Of a DNA stretch of 64,000 nt, positions 1 through 10,436 are shown in pieces. This DNA is from Gordius sp. MW1. Taxonomy: Eukaryota > Nematomorpha > Gordioida > Gordea > Gordiidae. The DNA is taken from positions 1,178,001 to 1,242,000 of the forward strand of contig OZ038527.1 of the NCBI GenBank assembly GCA_964036665.1, in the 5' to 3' direction. Numbering within the stretch: position 1 is the first letter of the stretch; each line of letters starts with the position of its first letter. The notes beneath the pieces are model-generated. The model had not been told where the DNA came from. It saw only the letters and a program-made list of their open reading frames with translations, and did no database searches. The translations under genes and the position numbers were made by a program.

Positions 1-820
1 TAGAATCCCGGAGTTTTTTTGACTCTTATGATTGTTCTTGTTACTATCATTGATAATAAGAATTTTTGGCCGTCCGCTGGCTGCTGACCAATGAAAAAAA
101 TGACCATTGGCCAAAATGTGAATCGAAATTATTTTTTTCGTTTTTTTTGACTATTATGATTGTTCCTGTTACTACCATTGCTATTATGACTTTTTGGCCG
201 TCCGCTGGCTCCTGACCGATGGAAAAAATGACCATTGGCCAAAATGTGAATCGAAATTATTTTTTTCGTTTTTTTTGACTATTATGATTGTTCCTGTTAC
301 TACCATTGCTATTATGACTTTTTGGCCGTCCGCTGGCTGCTGACTAATGGAATAAAATGACCATTGGCCAAAATGTGATTCGAAAACTTTTTTTTCGTTT
401 TTTTTGACTATTATGAATTTATATCCACTTTTACCGTGTCCTGGCTGCTGACCAATGGAAAAAAATGACCATTGGCCAAAATGTGATTCGAAAATTTTTT
501 TTTCGTTTTTTTTACTCTTATGAATTTATATCCACTTTTACCGTGTGCTGGCTGCTGACCAACGGAAAAAAATGACCATTGGCCAAAGTGAGCATCAAAA
601 TTTTTTTTTTCCGTTTTTTTGGCTATCATTGACTTATAGAGTATCTGTTGGTACTGACCAATAGAGAAAAAGTGACCATTGGCCAAATTTTTGATTTTTT
701 TAATTAAAAATTGTTCAAATTCAACAAAAAATTTCTCCCAACAATTCTGCAAATTCTTAACATTGTGTTGTTTTATAATATAATGTTTGTTAGACCCATA
801 ATCACTAAAGGCCATAAAAA
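1..820 (+). repeat. Family A tandem array, about six units of 105-130 bp
   Basis: Each unit carries a GC-richer core (GGCCGTCCGCTGGCTGCTGA), then CCAATGG, a T/A run, and TGACCATTGGCCAAAATG. CCAATGG and CCATTGG give every unit a short dyad. Unit starts fall near 68, 196, 324, 434, 541 and 640, so spacing is about 128 bp in the first half and about 106 bp in the second. The same array, in the same unit order, recurs at 40,260-41,390 and 62,770-63,870 (same strand) and at 43,400-44,470 (opposite strand). Open frames across it are products of the repeat and code for nothing recognisable. Confidence 0.9.
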
Positions 821-2940
821 CTAATGTCTATATTTCAATGCAATTTAATATAGAAAAATTCAAATCTGTTTCGCAAATTTAAATTAAAATTTTTACATCT
901 AAGGTCTTCGAAACAAATTAATCCCAATTCCATTAAACGTATATTAAAGAAACCTTTCACCATTTTTAATACATTGTATTGTGACTACAATTCTTGCGGC
1001 ATTTTGATTAATTTTTTTTAGAATGAAGCCATAATTTAAATCGCAATAAAGAAATCAAATTATTTTTACATTAAGACCTAATTTAAAAAAATTTTAATTC
1101 AAAAATAGGTGGTACTTTTAGATGATTTTATATTAATTATTATATGATGTTTTTTGTGTTTATTATATCTAGAATTTTTAATACTTTTAAATAATTAATG
1201 CGCCCATTTTTCCCCTCAATCATTTAAATTCTTTGACATATTGCTAAAATATAACTAATATATTACCCTTTAACGCTCTTTTCAAGCAGATATATGATTA
1301 CATCTTATTTCGTATAGATTAAAAATAAACATTCGGTAAGATGATATAAAATCCCTGCCAAAATTAAACAAGATATTAAGACGTGCCTATGAATCATTAA
1401 TTTATAATTTTATAAAACATGCCCTACATTTTTAAAATCTAAGAAAAAATATTTATAGTATCTAAAAAAATAAGATTTCCAAAAACGTTAATGGTATTAT
1501 TGATCCAAATTCCACCGCTGAGTTGGTATTATTAGGGGGCGGGAGTGGAGGAGATGGAGAAAGGGAGAGAGATCATCCCTCAACCCCGCCTCACCGCTCG
1601 ACAACCCAATAATAGCTTATGTTGACGTGACCTTGTTAATTTATAAAAAAAACAACTAATCATACCCTCCACTCCCTCTCTCTCCCTTACCTTGATTAAA
1701 ATTTTTGGTCGATCGCTATTATAGCTTTGCTTCAAATTAAGATTCCAACCTTCGTTCTGCAATATTCACGTAAGTAATTAAAATACTAATTTATAATTAC
1801 TATTTCAATCATTTTAACATATATTCGGCGAAGCCATATCAGGCCCTTGCTTACCTTATAATTATAACAAAGTTTAATGGATTTTTTAAATTAATGATAG
1901 TTTTAAGTTTTTGATTAAATCTTGATTGAAAAGAGTTTTTGGCGGTGCCTTGCTAATGTGAAGATAGCCCCAAGAAGATTTTTAGTAAGAATCTTAATAA
2001 AGAGCTAACCAAGAGAGATGTGACAATAACGGATCAAACGTCATCATCCATAAAGATCAGTCTTTGGGGTATGATTAATGTTAGCGTTAGATTAGATTCC
2101 TTAAGTTCCTAAAATTAAGCAGGGTAATCAAGAATCCAAGGCGTTTAAATGTACTAAGCTAGTTAATTAATTGTTCTATAAATAGCGTAATTACTAAGTT
2201 AGATTGCAATTATAAATTAATACTAGGTTTGTACTCAACTACCTTCGTTTATTTTTCAATATATAAAGTTGTAACAAATAAATATTCTCGATACCGTAAA
2301 ACATAACCAATTTCTTAAATAAATATAACTCGCGCTTTTAGAAACATTCCCATGTTGTGTGCTTTTTGCTAATTTTGATATGTATAGATAAATTTACCGA
2401 TTAGTACCTCAGAGCCTCATTGGTTGAATATAAGATACTAAACTAAAAAGACTGCATAAAATTTGAGAGGACTCTTATTATTTATCAAAGATCGTAAATA
2501 TGATAGATAAACAAATAAACATACCAACCTTGTCGATATGCAAGGCGACGTGCAAAGCATTGTTAAAATTAATTTAAAATACTTAAATCTAAAATTTGCC
2601 TCTAATTTAATAAGCACGTTATAGTTATAAATTAAAAAAATAACGCACCTCGAAAATAAAACGTAGAAAAATGAATGAGTTATGTTTGTTTAAGACTCTG
2701 TCCAAATTTGTGGTTCTAAATAGGTGTTCTTTTTCAGCAATGCTTAAGATTAATAGCTTTTGCTCACTTTCACTTATCAAGAATATCGTTTTATATTTAA
2801 TTTTCTTATAATTTCCTCGTCTTTAGGGTATTTTCGCTTTTCTCATATTAACAACCTTTGACACCCATTAGTTAAAAAAACCTAAGTATGACCTTTTCCC
2901 CTAAAAAAGAATTAGTAATAAATAATTCATTTGGTTAACA
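821..2940. other. AT-rich stretch, no gene seen
   Basis: No coding similarity was found on either strand. The only local structure is an imperfect inverted repeat near 1,535-1,690, where a purine-rich run (gggagtggaggagatgg) faces a pyrimidine-rich run (ccctccactccctctctc). The rest is simple AT-rich sequence. Confidence 0.6.
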
Positions 2941-2955
2941 TCGATAATTACTGTA

Positions 2956-3054
2956 TGCTCTCCCCTACAAAGGCCTATACCTCTACTTAAATGGTTCCCC
3001 GTGCCGCTACAAAGGCTGGCTCTACTAATGTGAGTTCGAATCCCGGAGAGGGCA
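2956..3054 (+). repeat. tRNA-derived SINE-like unit
   Basis: The 3' end reads GAGTTCGAATCCCGGAGAGGGCA. This contains a good polymerase III B box (GTTCGAATCCC), and a terminal GAGGGCA that can pair with TGCTCTC at the 5' end like an acceptor stem. Between them a segment containing 'aaaggc..ctctact' occurs twice, so the body looks like a tandemly duplicated half-tRNA. Related copies lie at 39,755-39,857 and 41,738-41,841 (+) and at 35,369-35,485 and 36,904-37,013 (-). All sit beside family A sequence. Confidence 0.6.
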
Positions 3055-3104
3055 ATTTTTGTTAATTAAATCGAAAATTTGTATTAATAATTAACTAATT
3101 ATTT

Positions 3105-3275
3105 TACATTTAATACCCCCCGCCTATAGGCATTCTCACCCCTTCCCACCTTTCTCGCCCATAAATTGCATAGCATATATGATACATTTATACGGAGTGT
3201 AGATGAGTTCCCCCTTCCTTCCCTCCTCCCCTTCCCCCTTCCCCCTTCCCACGAGGGCCGAAGGCCCGAGTTTTA
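3105..3275 (+). repeat. Family A end module
   Basis: The module starts with 'taataccccccgcctatagg', passes through 'cccataaattgcatagc', and ends in pyrimidine-rich CCCTTCC runs followed by CACGAGGGCCGAAGGCCCGAG. The last part can form a GGGCC/GGCCC hairpin. The same module is at 41,500-41,665 and 42,540-42,712 (+), and at 43,085-43,300 and 34,105-34,230 (-). Confidence 0.75.
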
Positions 3276-3489
3276 TATATAACAAACAAAAACATTAAAA
3301 TATCGATATTTTATAATCTTTGATATTTTATGAATAAATTCATATATGGTTATAGCGATATTTACAAATAGAAAAATTTGAAAAATATTAAATTTTTTCC
3401 GAATCGAATTCGAATCCTTATTTAAATATTCGACCTCTTAAATCGAATATTTTTTCAAATAAATTTTCGAATCCCAATCGAGTACTAAA

Positions 3490-3670
3490 AATAGAGAACA
3501 AATTATTTTGCATAGTTTTTTATTAAAAGTGCAAAGTTTTTATTGCCATTTTCCAAGTTTTTTATTCAATTTGCCAAGTTTTGAATTAAATGTTAAGTTT
3601 TTTATTAAATGTTCAGATTTTTATTTATTTGCTCAGAGATTAATTTTACTTGCCAAGTTTTTTTATGCAA
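3490..3670. repeat. Degenerate short tandem repeat (AAGTTTTTTATT type)
   Basis: About six imperfect units of roughly 25-30 bp contain AAGTTTTTTATTnAA or a close variant, followed by TTTGCC or a variant. It lies beside the tRNA-like locus at 3,701-3,778. A similar array in the opposite sense is at 4,130-4,410, so the two arrays flank the tRNA-like sequence. Confidence 0.5.
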
Positions 3671-3700
3671 AGTGGTTTTAATTTTTAATTAAAACGAGAT

Positions 3701-3778
3701 AGGTGCGGGTATCGAACCTGCGAGGTACGAGCTATTGAAGCTGCTAGTCAGACGTTCAATCCACTGAGCTATTACACC
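3701..3778 (-). tRNA. tRNA-like sequence, probably a pseudogene or SINE head
   Basis: Read on the minus strand, this 78-nt stretch has a perfect A box (TAGCTCAGTGG, 3,761-3,771) and a perfect B box (GGTTCGATACC, 3,708-3,718) at normal tRNA spacing. The T arm can pair at four of five positions. The acceptor strands (GGTGTAA and ACCTATC) do not pair, and I cannot draw a clean anticodon arm. A working tRNA is therefore unlikely. A tRNA-derived repeat or decayed tRNA fits better. Confidence 0.45.
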
Positions 3779-4084
3779 AAAATATTTTTCGTTATATCAC
3801 TTATATATAGCAGCTATAACATTTTATTAGGTTTTTATATATATTATTTTAATAAATGATTATTAAAGGCATCATTTTGTTTGTTTTTAATATACTTTGA
3901 TTTATGTACTTAATATAGACAATTTTTATTATACAAATAGAGTAATAACTTACAACGATTATAAAAGCTCTCTAAGGTTTCCACAGATAAAAATAATTTT
4001 ATAAATACGCGATTTAAATGAATAATTTATAACTATTATTAAAGCTCTCTAGCGTTTCCACAGCTCAATAACACTTCTGTGCAA

Positions 4085-4130
4085 AATGTAATATAGGCAA
4101 AATGTAATATAGGCAAGGGTTAGGGTTAGA
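4085..4130 (-). repeat. Family A junction with two TTAGGG-type repeats
   Basis: The sequence 'caaaatgtaatataggcaa' is followed by 'gggttagggttagatttag'. The identical junction is found at 43,325-43,380 (same sense) and at 41,395-41,465 and 63,890-63,955 (opposite sense). It marks the boundary between the 105-130-bp array and the end module of family A. Confidence 0.7.
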
Positions 4131-4410
4131 TTTAGTGATTTTAATAACAACTGAGCACATTTTGAAAAAAAAACGAAATATTTTTTTGAAAAAAAACTGA
4201 ACATTTTTTTGAAAAAAACTGAATATTTTTTGAAAAAAAACTTAACATTTTTTGAAAAAAAACTGAATATTTTTTGAAAAATTACTGAACATTTGTTTAC
4301 AAAAAAACTGAGCACTTTTTAATTAAAATCTGAGCATAAAAAAAACTGAACATTTTTAATTAAAAATCTGAGCAAGTTGAATTAAAAACTGAGCACAAAC
4401 AACTGAGCAT
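4130..4410. repeat. Short tandem repeat of CTGAACATTTTTTGAAAAAA type
   Basis: Roughly ten imperfect units of about 25-30 bp read ACTGA(A/G)CA(C/T)TTTTT(T)GAAAAAAA with variation. On the minus strand it gives a low-complexity Phe/Ser/Lys open frame, which I do not regard as a gene. Confidence 0.7.
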
Positions 4411-4467
4411 TATGGAATTTTTCACTATGCATTTAAATAACACCCCTAAAAATATTCGATTCGATTG

Positions 4468-4990
4468 GAAATCCAGAGGCGTAGTGGAAAGACCACAGTG
4501 GTCAATTTCTAGCGCTTCGCTCCCTTTTTTTAAAGTTTTTTGACACCTGCTTCATCTGCCTCGAGTAAAAGGTGTTTTTTGTTAGTGGGCCGGATTTATG
4601 ATGACCGGAGAAAAATTTAAACCCGGTAACTTTTAATGCCTTTTTTGCATCAAAATAGTTTCATTTCGATTTATAATTTTATTATGTGTGTTTTTTAATA
4701 AAAAATTTGTAAAAAAATTGAGCTTGATTAAATTCCTGCAATTACAAAAATTTTGGGCCGGGCCCGGGCCTTGTGCCTGATTTTTTCCCATTTTAAATTC
4801 TGGGCCCGGGTCGAGCCTTAAAAAATCGATTTTGCAGGTCTCTATCTGCCTTTTTCAAAATTTGTCATAAATGTAAAAAGAAAGTACATTTTGCAAAATT
4901 TTGCAAAACCAGAAATCAAGTAAATCAAATAATCAATACAATTGAGATAAATTATATATAAATTTAATAATCAACAACAAGCAATTCATC
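4468..4990. other. Spacer with a GC-rich hAT-like fragment
   Basis: Runs of GGGCCGGGCCCGGGCC near 4,754-4,770, and again near 4,800, stand out in AT-rich DNA. They resemble the GC-rich ends of the hAT-type MITE at 25,238-25,995. I could not find matching ends or a target duplication here, so this is called only as a probable fragment. Confidence 0.35.
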
Positions 4991-7966
4991 ATGTTGATTG
5001 ATACCGGATCATCCGTATTACTGATTAATAACCAAATGTATAAAATTTTACATACACCATTCTTACGTCCTTGTCCAATGTTAAAGCTTTTAATAATCAT
5101 CCAGTGCCAATTCGTGGAGACACTTTGCTTCGAGTACGTTGTAATAATAAAATTATGAAGTCACCAGCTGTTGTGACAACTGCTGATGAAGAACCTATAT
5201 TTGGTTTAAATTGGATTAAAGCATTTAACTTGAGACTTCCATATCAAGTCCTAATTAATTATATTCAAAATGAACCTATAAATTTTGAAGATACATTCAT
5301 TGAAAAATATCCAAAGGTATTCAATGAAGTAACTGGCTGCATAAAGGATTATGAGGTAGGTATTTTTCTAAAGGAAGAAGCTAATCCGATAGCTTATTCA
5401 GCCAGGAGAGTTCCTTTTCCAATACGAAAGAAAGTTGAAGATGAACAAGATTGTTGAAAGACTATATATTGAACAAGTTGATCCTTCAAAAACACCAATT
5501 TATCGGGCAACACCAATAGTTAATGTCATAAAGTCTAATGGTGCAATTAGGATTTGCGGTAATTTTCGTGTCACAATAAATTCTTATTGTAACCTTAAAT
5601 AATTATTTACTACCAACATTCGATAATCTTATCATGAAGATTGCAGGAGGTCAGAAATATACAGTCATTGACTTCGTGATGCATATTTGCAGATGAAGGT
5701 CGAGGAAAACTCTAGACAATACCACACCATAGCTACTCATATTGGCTATTTTAGATATAAACGGCTTCCATTTAGATTGTCGATAGCCCCAAACTTACTT
5801 CAGCGTTACATGGAAAATTTATTGGTTAGCATATCCCAAGTAGGTGTTTTATTGGATGAAATCATTGTGAGTGGTACAACAGAAGATGAACATACAAAGA
5901 ATTTAAATGAAGTATTACAAAGAATCCAACCTGCTGGGATAAAGGCACGAAAGGAAAAGTTCAGGTTCATTCAGACATCCGTAACATATATGGGTCATAA
6001 AATCGACGCATCAGAAATTCATCCTACAGAGGAAAGAGTTGAAGCGATAATTTCAAGATTCCTGTGAATAAGAAAAAGCTTCGTTCTTTTTTAGGTTGGT
6101 AAATTACCAGGAAAGGTTTATACCTAATCTACATGAAAGATGTACTGAACTACATGCCATAACAGGTTCACTTGTTCAGGACAAATAAAGAACAAAAAAA
6201 TTTTGACGAAGTTAAAAATCTTTTATCAACTACGGATACAGTGGTGCCACATTCCTTGAACTTCACTTATATTATCAGTTGATGCATCTGAATCGGGCCT
6301 AGGAGCCATATTAACTCATGTATTTCCTGACGGTTGCGAAAACCTATAGCTTCCGCTTCCCACACCCTAAGTGTATCTGAAAAAAGATATTCAACTTTTG
6401 ATCGGGAAGCGAGAGTGATCGTGTATGGCGTTGATAAGTTTAATCAATATCTACGTGGACGTCTTACCTTAATGACTGATCACAAACCACTGGAAAGAGT
6501 ATTTGGGAAACATCATGATTTACCCAAAGTGGTGAATAACAGATTAATGCGTTGGGCATTATTCTTGAATGCGTATCACTATAAAATAAAGTATAGATCC
6601 GGGAAAACTAATCAATGTGCGGATGCATTGTCAAGACTTCCAAATCCTAGAGACACGGATACAAAATACATTACTAATATAGGATTATTAATGTTGGATG
6701 ATTTAAAATTAAATTATGAAACATTGAAGAATTGTATCGAGCGTGATTCTCTATGCTCCGAGTTAATTTTATCAATTAAACGAGAATGGCGACTCGATAT
6801 AAAAAACTGCCGATTTGACTTAAAGCCTTATTATAATTGTAGAGACGAACTGTCCTTCGAGGATGGATTATTATTCTATAGAAATCGGCTAATTATACCC
6901 CATTCCTTACGTGTGTTAGTTTTGAAAATTTTACATCAGGGTCACCCCGGTACAGGAATGCGGAACGTAGCAAGATATTATGTGTGGTGGCCAGGAATGG
7001 ATAAGGATCATGACTTTTATGTAAAGGAATGCGATGGCTACCAGGAAAATCGACCATCGGAGCAGGAGGTTCTTTTATACTCATGGTCATTGCCGGCACG
7101 AACTTGGGATAGGGTGCATATTGATATTGCCGGCCCGGTTGAAGGAAATTAATGGCTAGTGTTAATAGATGCTTTATCTAAATGGGTGGAAGTAGCAGTT
7201 ATATCTTCTATAACTGGCTCGCAATTGTGAGACAACTACGTAGTTGGTTTGCAGGTTTGGGATTCCATTGAAAATAGTATCAGATAATGCACCCCAATTT
7301 GTTGGCGGTTATTTAGAAATTTTTGTTTGGCAAACAACATAAAACCATAACATCAACCCCCTACCACCCGAAAACGAATGGATTAATAGAGAGGGTAATT
7401 AGAACATTAAAGTCAAGGTACTGGGCTGGAAGAAAAGGTGGAAGTGATAAGGAAATTTGTCTTTTGCAAATCCTTATGGCTTATAGAAACACTCCACAGG
7501 CGACAACGGGTAAAGCACCGTCGGAATTATTCAGAAAAAGGTTAAGGACAGCATTTGATTTAATTCGAGCTGATCCAAAGGACAAGATGAATCAAAAATT
7601 GGCTAAACAAAAATTTTATCGTGATAGAAAGTCGTTAGTTAGGCGATTCGGGGAAGGAGACTTAGTGTGGATAAAAAACGAAACAACTTTAGGTTGGTAT
7701 TAAGGAGTAATTATGGAACGAAATTGCGAACACTCCTATAGCGTTCGTACCAACAAAGGAATTCGAAGAAAACATGGAGTTCCGTTAAGAACGCGATACA
7801 TGTCAACAATTATCCAACATCCGATTTTTCGATCGTACCAAATATGGACCCGGAAAGGCAAATTATTGAAGAAGTTCCATTAAGAAGACAAATTATTGAA
7901 GAGGTTCCGTTAAGGCAATCGACCAGAAAGCGAAATCCTCCGTTACGTTATTATAAAAAGTTTTAG
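4991..7966 (+). pseudogene. pol: Ty3/Gypsy-type retrotransposon pol, decayed
   Basis: Protein-level traces run in normal Gypsy order. An aspartic protease start has DTGSS (about 5,000). Reverse transcriptase covers 5,460-6,067, RNase H 6,334-6,640 (DREA, TDHKPL, ADALSRLP), and integrase 6,900-7,700 (zinc-binding HQGHPG, then HIDIAGP, SDNAPQF and YHPKTNG). A basic C-terminus ends at TAG 7,964-7,966. Frames change near 5,070, 5,455, 5,690, 6,067, 6,330, 7,152 and 7,320. The RT catalytic box reads LLDE where the family has Y-x-DD, and the fourth integrase zinc ligand is Tyr (CDGY) instead of Cys. No gag is visible upstream. The element is therefore 5'-truncated and cannot be active. The identification to superfamily is firm, but the clade is not assigned. 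Confidence 0.9.
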
Positions 7967-7970
7967 CTTT

Positions 7971-8120
7971 TGAAAGTGGAAAGAAATGTAATGTTATATA
8001 ATCTGTGTTTATATACGTTATTTATAATATCTTTTATTTCTATATACCTTGTGTATATGTTGGATATAATCATATGGTGATTTATATAATTTGAATAAAT
8101 TATTATAAGTAGGGAGCGAT
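7971..8120 (+). repeat. Polypurine tract and start of a putative 3' LTR
   Basis: Directly after the Gypsy stop codon a purine run (GAAAGTGGAAAGAAA) is followed at 7,987 by TGTAATG, which fits a polypurine tract and LTR start. No 5' LTR is present for comparison, so the LTR end is undefined. Confidence 0.35.
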
Positions 8121-8757
8121 TTTATAAAACCTCGTTCTATCAGTCTTATAATGTAATTCGAATATTATTAAAATTCCTTTCATTAAACCCTATTTCTTAA
8201 ACCTGCATTCGTTAGCTACCGAAGATTGCTGGTGGTCACGTGGCTACCCCTAACCACAGCACAACTGACTTCAGCTCAACTATATGAACATTTAGGTCCG
8301 AGCCTAGAGGATGAAAGTGGAATTCTTTTAGCTCTGCTTAAAGATATGTTAAAGGATTAAATAATTCGTACGAATTATTATTATTAAATCAAACTAATTA
8401 AAGAGCAGATACAATTTACTTACAATATTTAATATATACGAATCTTACAACCACCCATCGAATCGCGCGAAGAATTTATCTAGAATAGTAATGAATGCGG
8501 AGAGGTTTACATATATGTGAACAAGGAAAAAATGCGATTGTAATTAATTCTATTCAAACGCGATTAATTGGGAAGAACAATAATTATCGAGGAGGTCACA
8601 GTGTGAAGAAAATCCAATTAATGCTCGCTTGCTAGGGCAGAAGGCGCTACTACGCGACATCTTACAGAGGGGGGGGGAGCGTGCAACTACAAAAATATAT
8701 AAACGCCAAAATGCAACTGGAGGGTGTAGGCAGAGTGCGAATAGAATTAGTGTAGCT
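8121..8757 (+). pseudogene. NDST pseudogene: Decayed copy of one NDST intron-exon segment
   Basis: From 8,121 the sequence parallels the NDST intron and exon at 48,050-48,390. The intron part shares CTCGTTCTATCAGTCTTATAA. The exon part shares GATTG-TGGTGGTCACGTG and the 'tagctttgctcaaagat' region (here 'tagctctgcttaaagatat', near 8,330). After an unrelated stretch of about 330 bp, similarity resumes at about 8,690 with 'atgcaactggag', 'ggtgtagg' and 'ttagtgtagctt', matching the same exon in the same order. Stops and deletions abolish the frame. Because intron sequence is included, this is a DNA-level duplication and not a processed copy. The parent gene lies 40 kb downstream on the same strand. 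Confidence 0.8.
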
Positions 8758-8784
8758 TAATTTTTGTCCTAAGAGTTATTAACT

Positions 8785-9432
8785 TTGCCTCAAACGATAT
8801 TGTAGACCTTCAATTTATCGTCTGCTTTCTTCCACATTGCACATGATACCAAACGATATTTTGATTTATTTTGAACACGTGCTATGATGGCTTCTCTATC
8901 CCTTCGCCGATAGTTATCCATGAAATATGAACTTCTTTATATCATCCAAATAGGATTGCATTTAAATGCGATGAATAGGACTGGACGACCGTAATTGTGA
9001 ACATGCGCAATAGAATCTTGGGCGCATTCCTGAATATGACGCGGACTTTCGAGGAAAGATGAAGGCCTATTTAATTGTATTAGCGTCATTAAAACTACAT
9101 CGTGCAAATGAACACTTTCTTCTGATCGGAGTTTAATCTAATTTAAACGGACGAAGAGCAAGCGCATCTAATTTTGGCATACATATCCACAATGTATTGG
9201 TGCAATAATGCGGAATTTTTATAATATAATTTTCCTCATGTTCTCGAAGTTAATCTGTATGAAAAAGGATACATAGAGCTGCATTAAGTTTGTCGATTCG
9301 CTGTTGATGTTGTTTATACACTTAGTGTTAAGGTGATATCCGTCAGCTCCATAGCACAATGTGATTGGATATTGAAGGGGGTCATAGCCGCGATGAGTGT
9401 CCGTAGTTTGTGTTAAACCAGCGTTTCTTCTG
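8785..9432 (-). pseudogene. Helitron Rep/helicase fragment
   Basis: Read on the minus strand, short peptides appear in the order known for Helitron helicase-like N-terminal domains: YDPLQYPITLCYGADGYHL (about 9,390-9,335), then LLHQYIVDMYAKI, then SSFLESPRHIQECAQDS and YGRPVLFIAFKCNPIW (about 9,060-8,960), and a YRRRDREAIIARV segment. These correspond to the family's LQYP..FPYG..GYH, SSF.GSPR and GRPDLFITFTCNPKW blocks. The frame changes several times. No Rep HUH active site or helicase motifs remain, and Helitron ends were not found. It abuts the NDST pseudo-exon. Confidence 0.82.
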
Positions 9433-9797
9433 TTAATACAATAGCTCTAGATTTAAATTTATTCTCAACTATAACAATTGTGACTTTGTCAGATCAGTCT
9501 CAAAAAAGCTCGACACGGGAGAAGGTTTTTCAAAGCGCGCGTTATTTTTATATTAAGAAAAATGTGATGGATATCAAATTAAGATTTTCTTTATCACAAG
9601 CTTATATATGAAAAATTACTAGTGTGATTGAAAGATAAAGACACAAATGGCAAAACTATAGGGGGGAAATTTTCAAGGCAATGAGTAACATTATAACATA
9701 AGTAGGTATAAAGTTTCATTTTTTGCGTTTGATAGATAGCGTTTTCGTTTTAAAAACATGGTCCCATCTATCGCAGGTGGGTAAAAGGTCTTAGACT
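9433..9797. other. No gene seen
   Basis: AT-rich intergenic sequence with no recognisable coding or structural signal on either strand. Confidence 0.5.
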
Positions 9798-10435
9798 CAG
9801 GCGCATAGCCAAGGGGGCGGAAAGTTTGACTTTTCTACCCCTTTGACCAAAATTTGAAATTTTTTTGATTAATAATTAGACTAAGTTAAAATATTATACT
9901 TTAGAAAAGATTTTGAGACACTTATAAAAGCCTGGGAACATAATATATAAATTCAATTTTTCGCATTTAATTTTCGACTAATAACTTGCACACCACCATT
10001 AGAATTTTCCACCATTGATTGTAAATTATGAAAAACTTTTTTTTTTATCTAAACACCGTTCAATTAGCTGTACTATAAAATGTCAAGTAAACAGATTGAG
10101 TGACTGTATAATTTTGCTTATTAGCAACTTGAGAATTTTTTCAGATCAAATATAGTTTTGCTTTGGTTTCCCCATTATTTAATTTTACCTAAATGATAAT
10201 ATTATCGGCCAGTTGAATAACTTGCATAAGGTCCATGTCCTTTTTTAAGGTATAAAAGCGATAGTAAATGCTCTGATTAATGAAGAGAAGAGATTTTTCA
10301 AATGCTGGTTATATAGCGCCTTGAAGTTTTGCATATATTGTAGGCCAAGCTTATTTTTGTTACATTATAAATAAAAGTGTCGAAATTTTTTTTGAATTTT
10401 TCCTCCCCCTTGAGAAAAACCTGGCTACGCGCCTG
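9798..10435. mobile_element. hAT-type MITE with perfect 8-bp target duplication
   Basis: The left end is CAGGCGCATAGCCAAGGGGG. The right end is CTGGCTACGCGCCTG, preceded by a CCCCCTTGAG block, so the ends are inverted and imperfect. The flanks are CTTAGACT on both sides (9,790-9,797 and 10,436-10,443), an exact 8-bp duplication as hAT elements make. The interior of about 600 bp is AT-rich and noncoding. It inserted at the edge of the next MITE. Confidence 0.85.
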
Positions 10436-10436
10436 C

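Noticed and set aside
411-815. Open minus-strand frame of 134 codons, with similar frames at 41,072-41,389, 43,389-43,607, 43,858-44,224 and 63,062-63,747
   Set aside because: All are products of the family A array read in various frames and strands. The peptides (ANGHFF, NNHNSQKK, WSAASGRPKS) simply repeat with the DNA unit, and no domain is present.
3701-3778. Functional tRNA gene
   Set aside because: Promoter boxes are perfect, but the acceptor arms do not pair and no clean anticodon arm can be drawn, so it is listed as tRNA-like only.
4049-4315. Phe/Lys-rich minus-strand frame of 88 codons
   Set aside because: It arises from the CTGAACATTTTTTGAAAAA tandem repeat and has no protein-like composition.
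6893-7099. Minus-strand frame of 68 codons inside the Gypsy element
   Set aside because: It is a shadow of the plus-strand integrase coding region.
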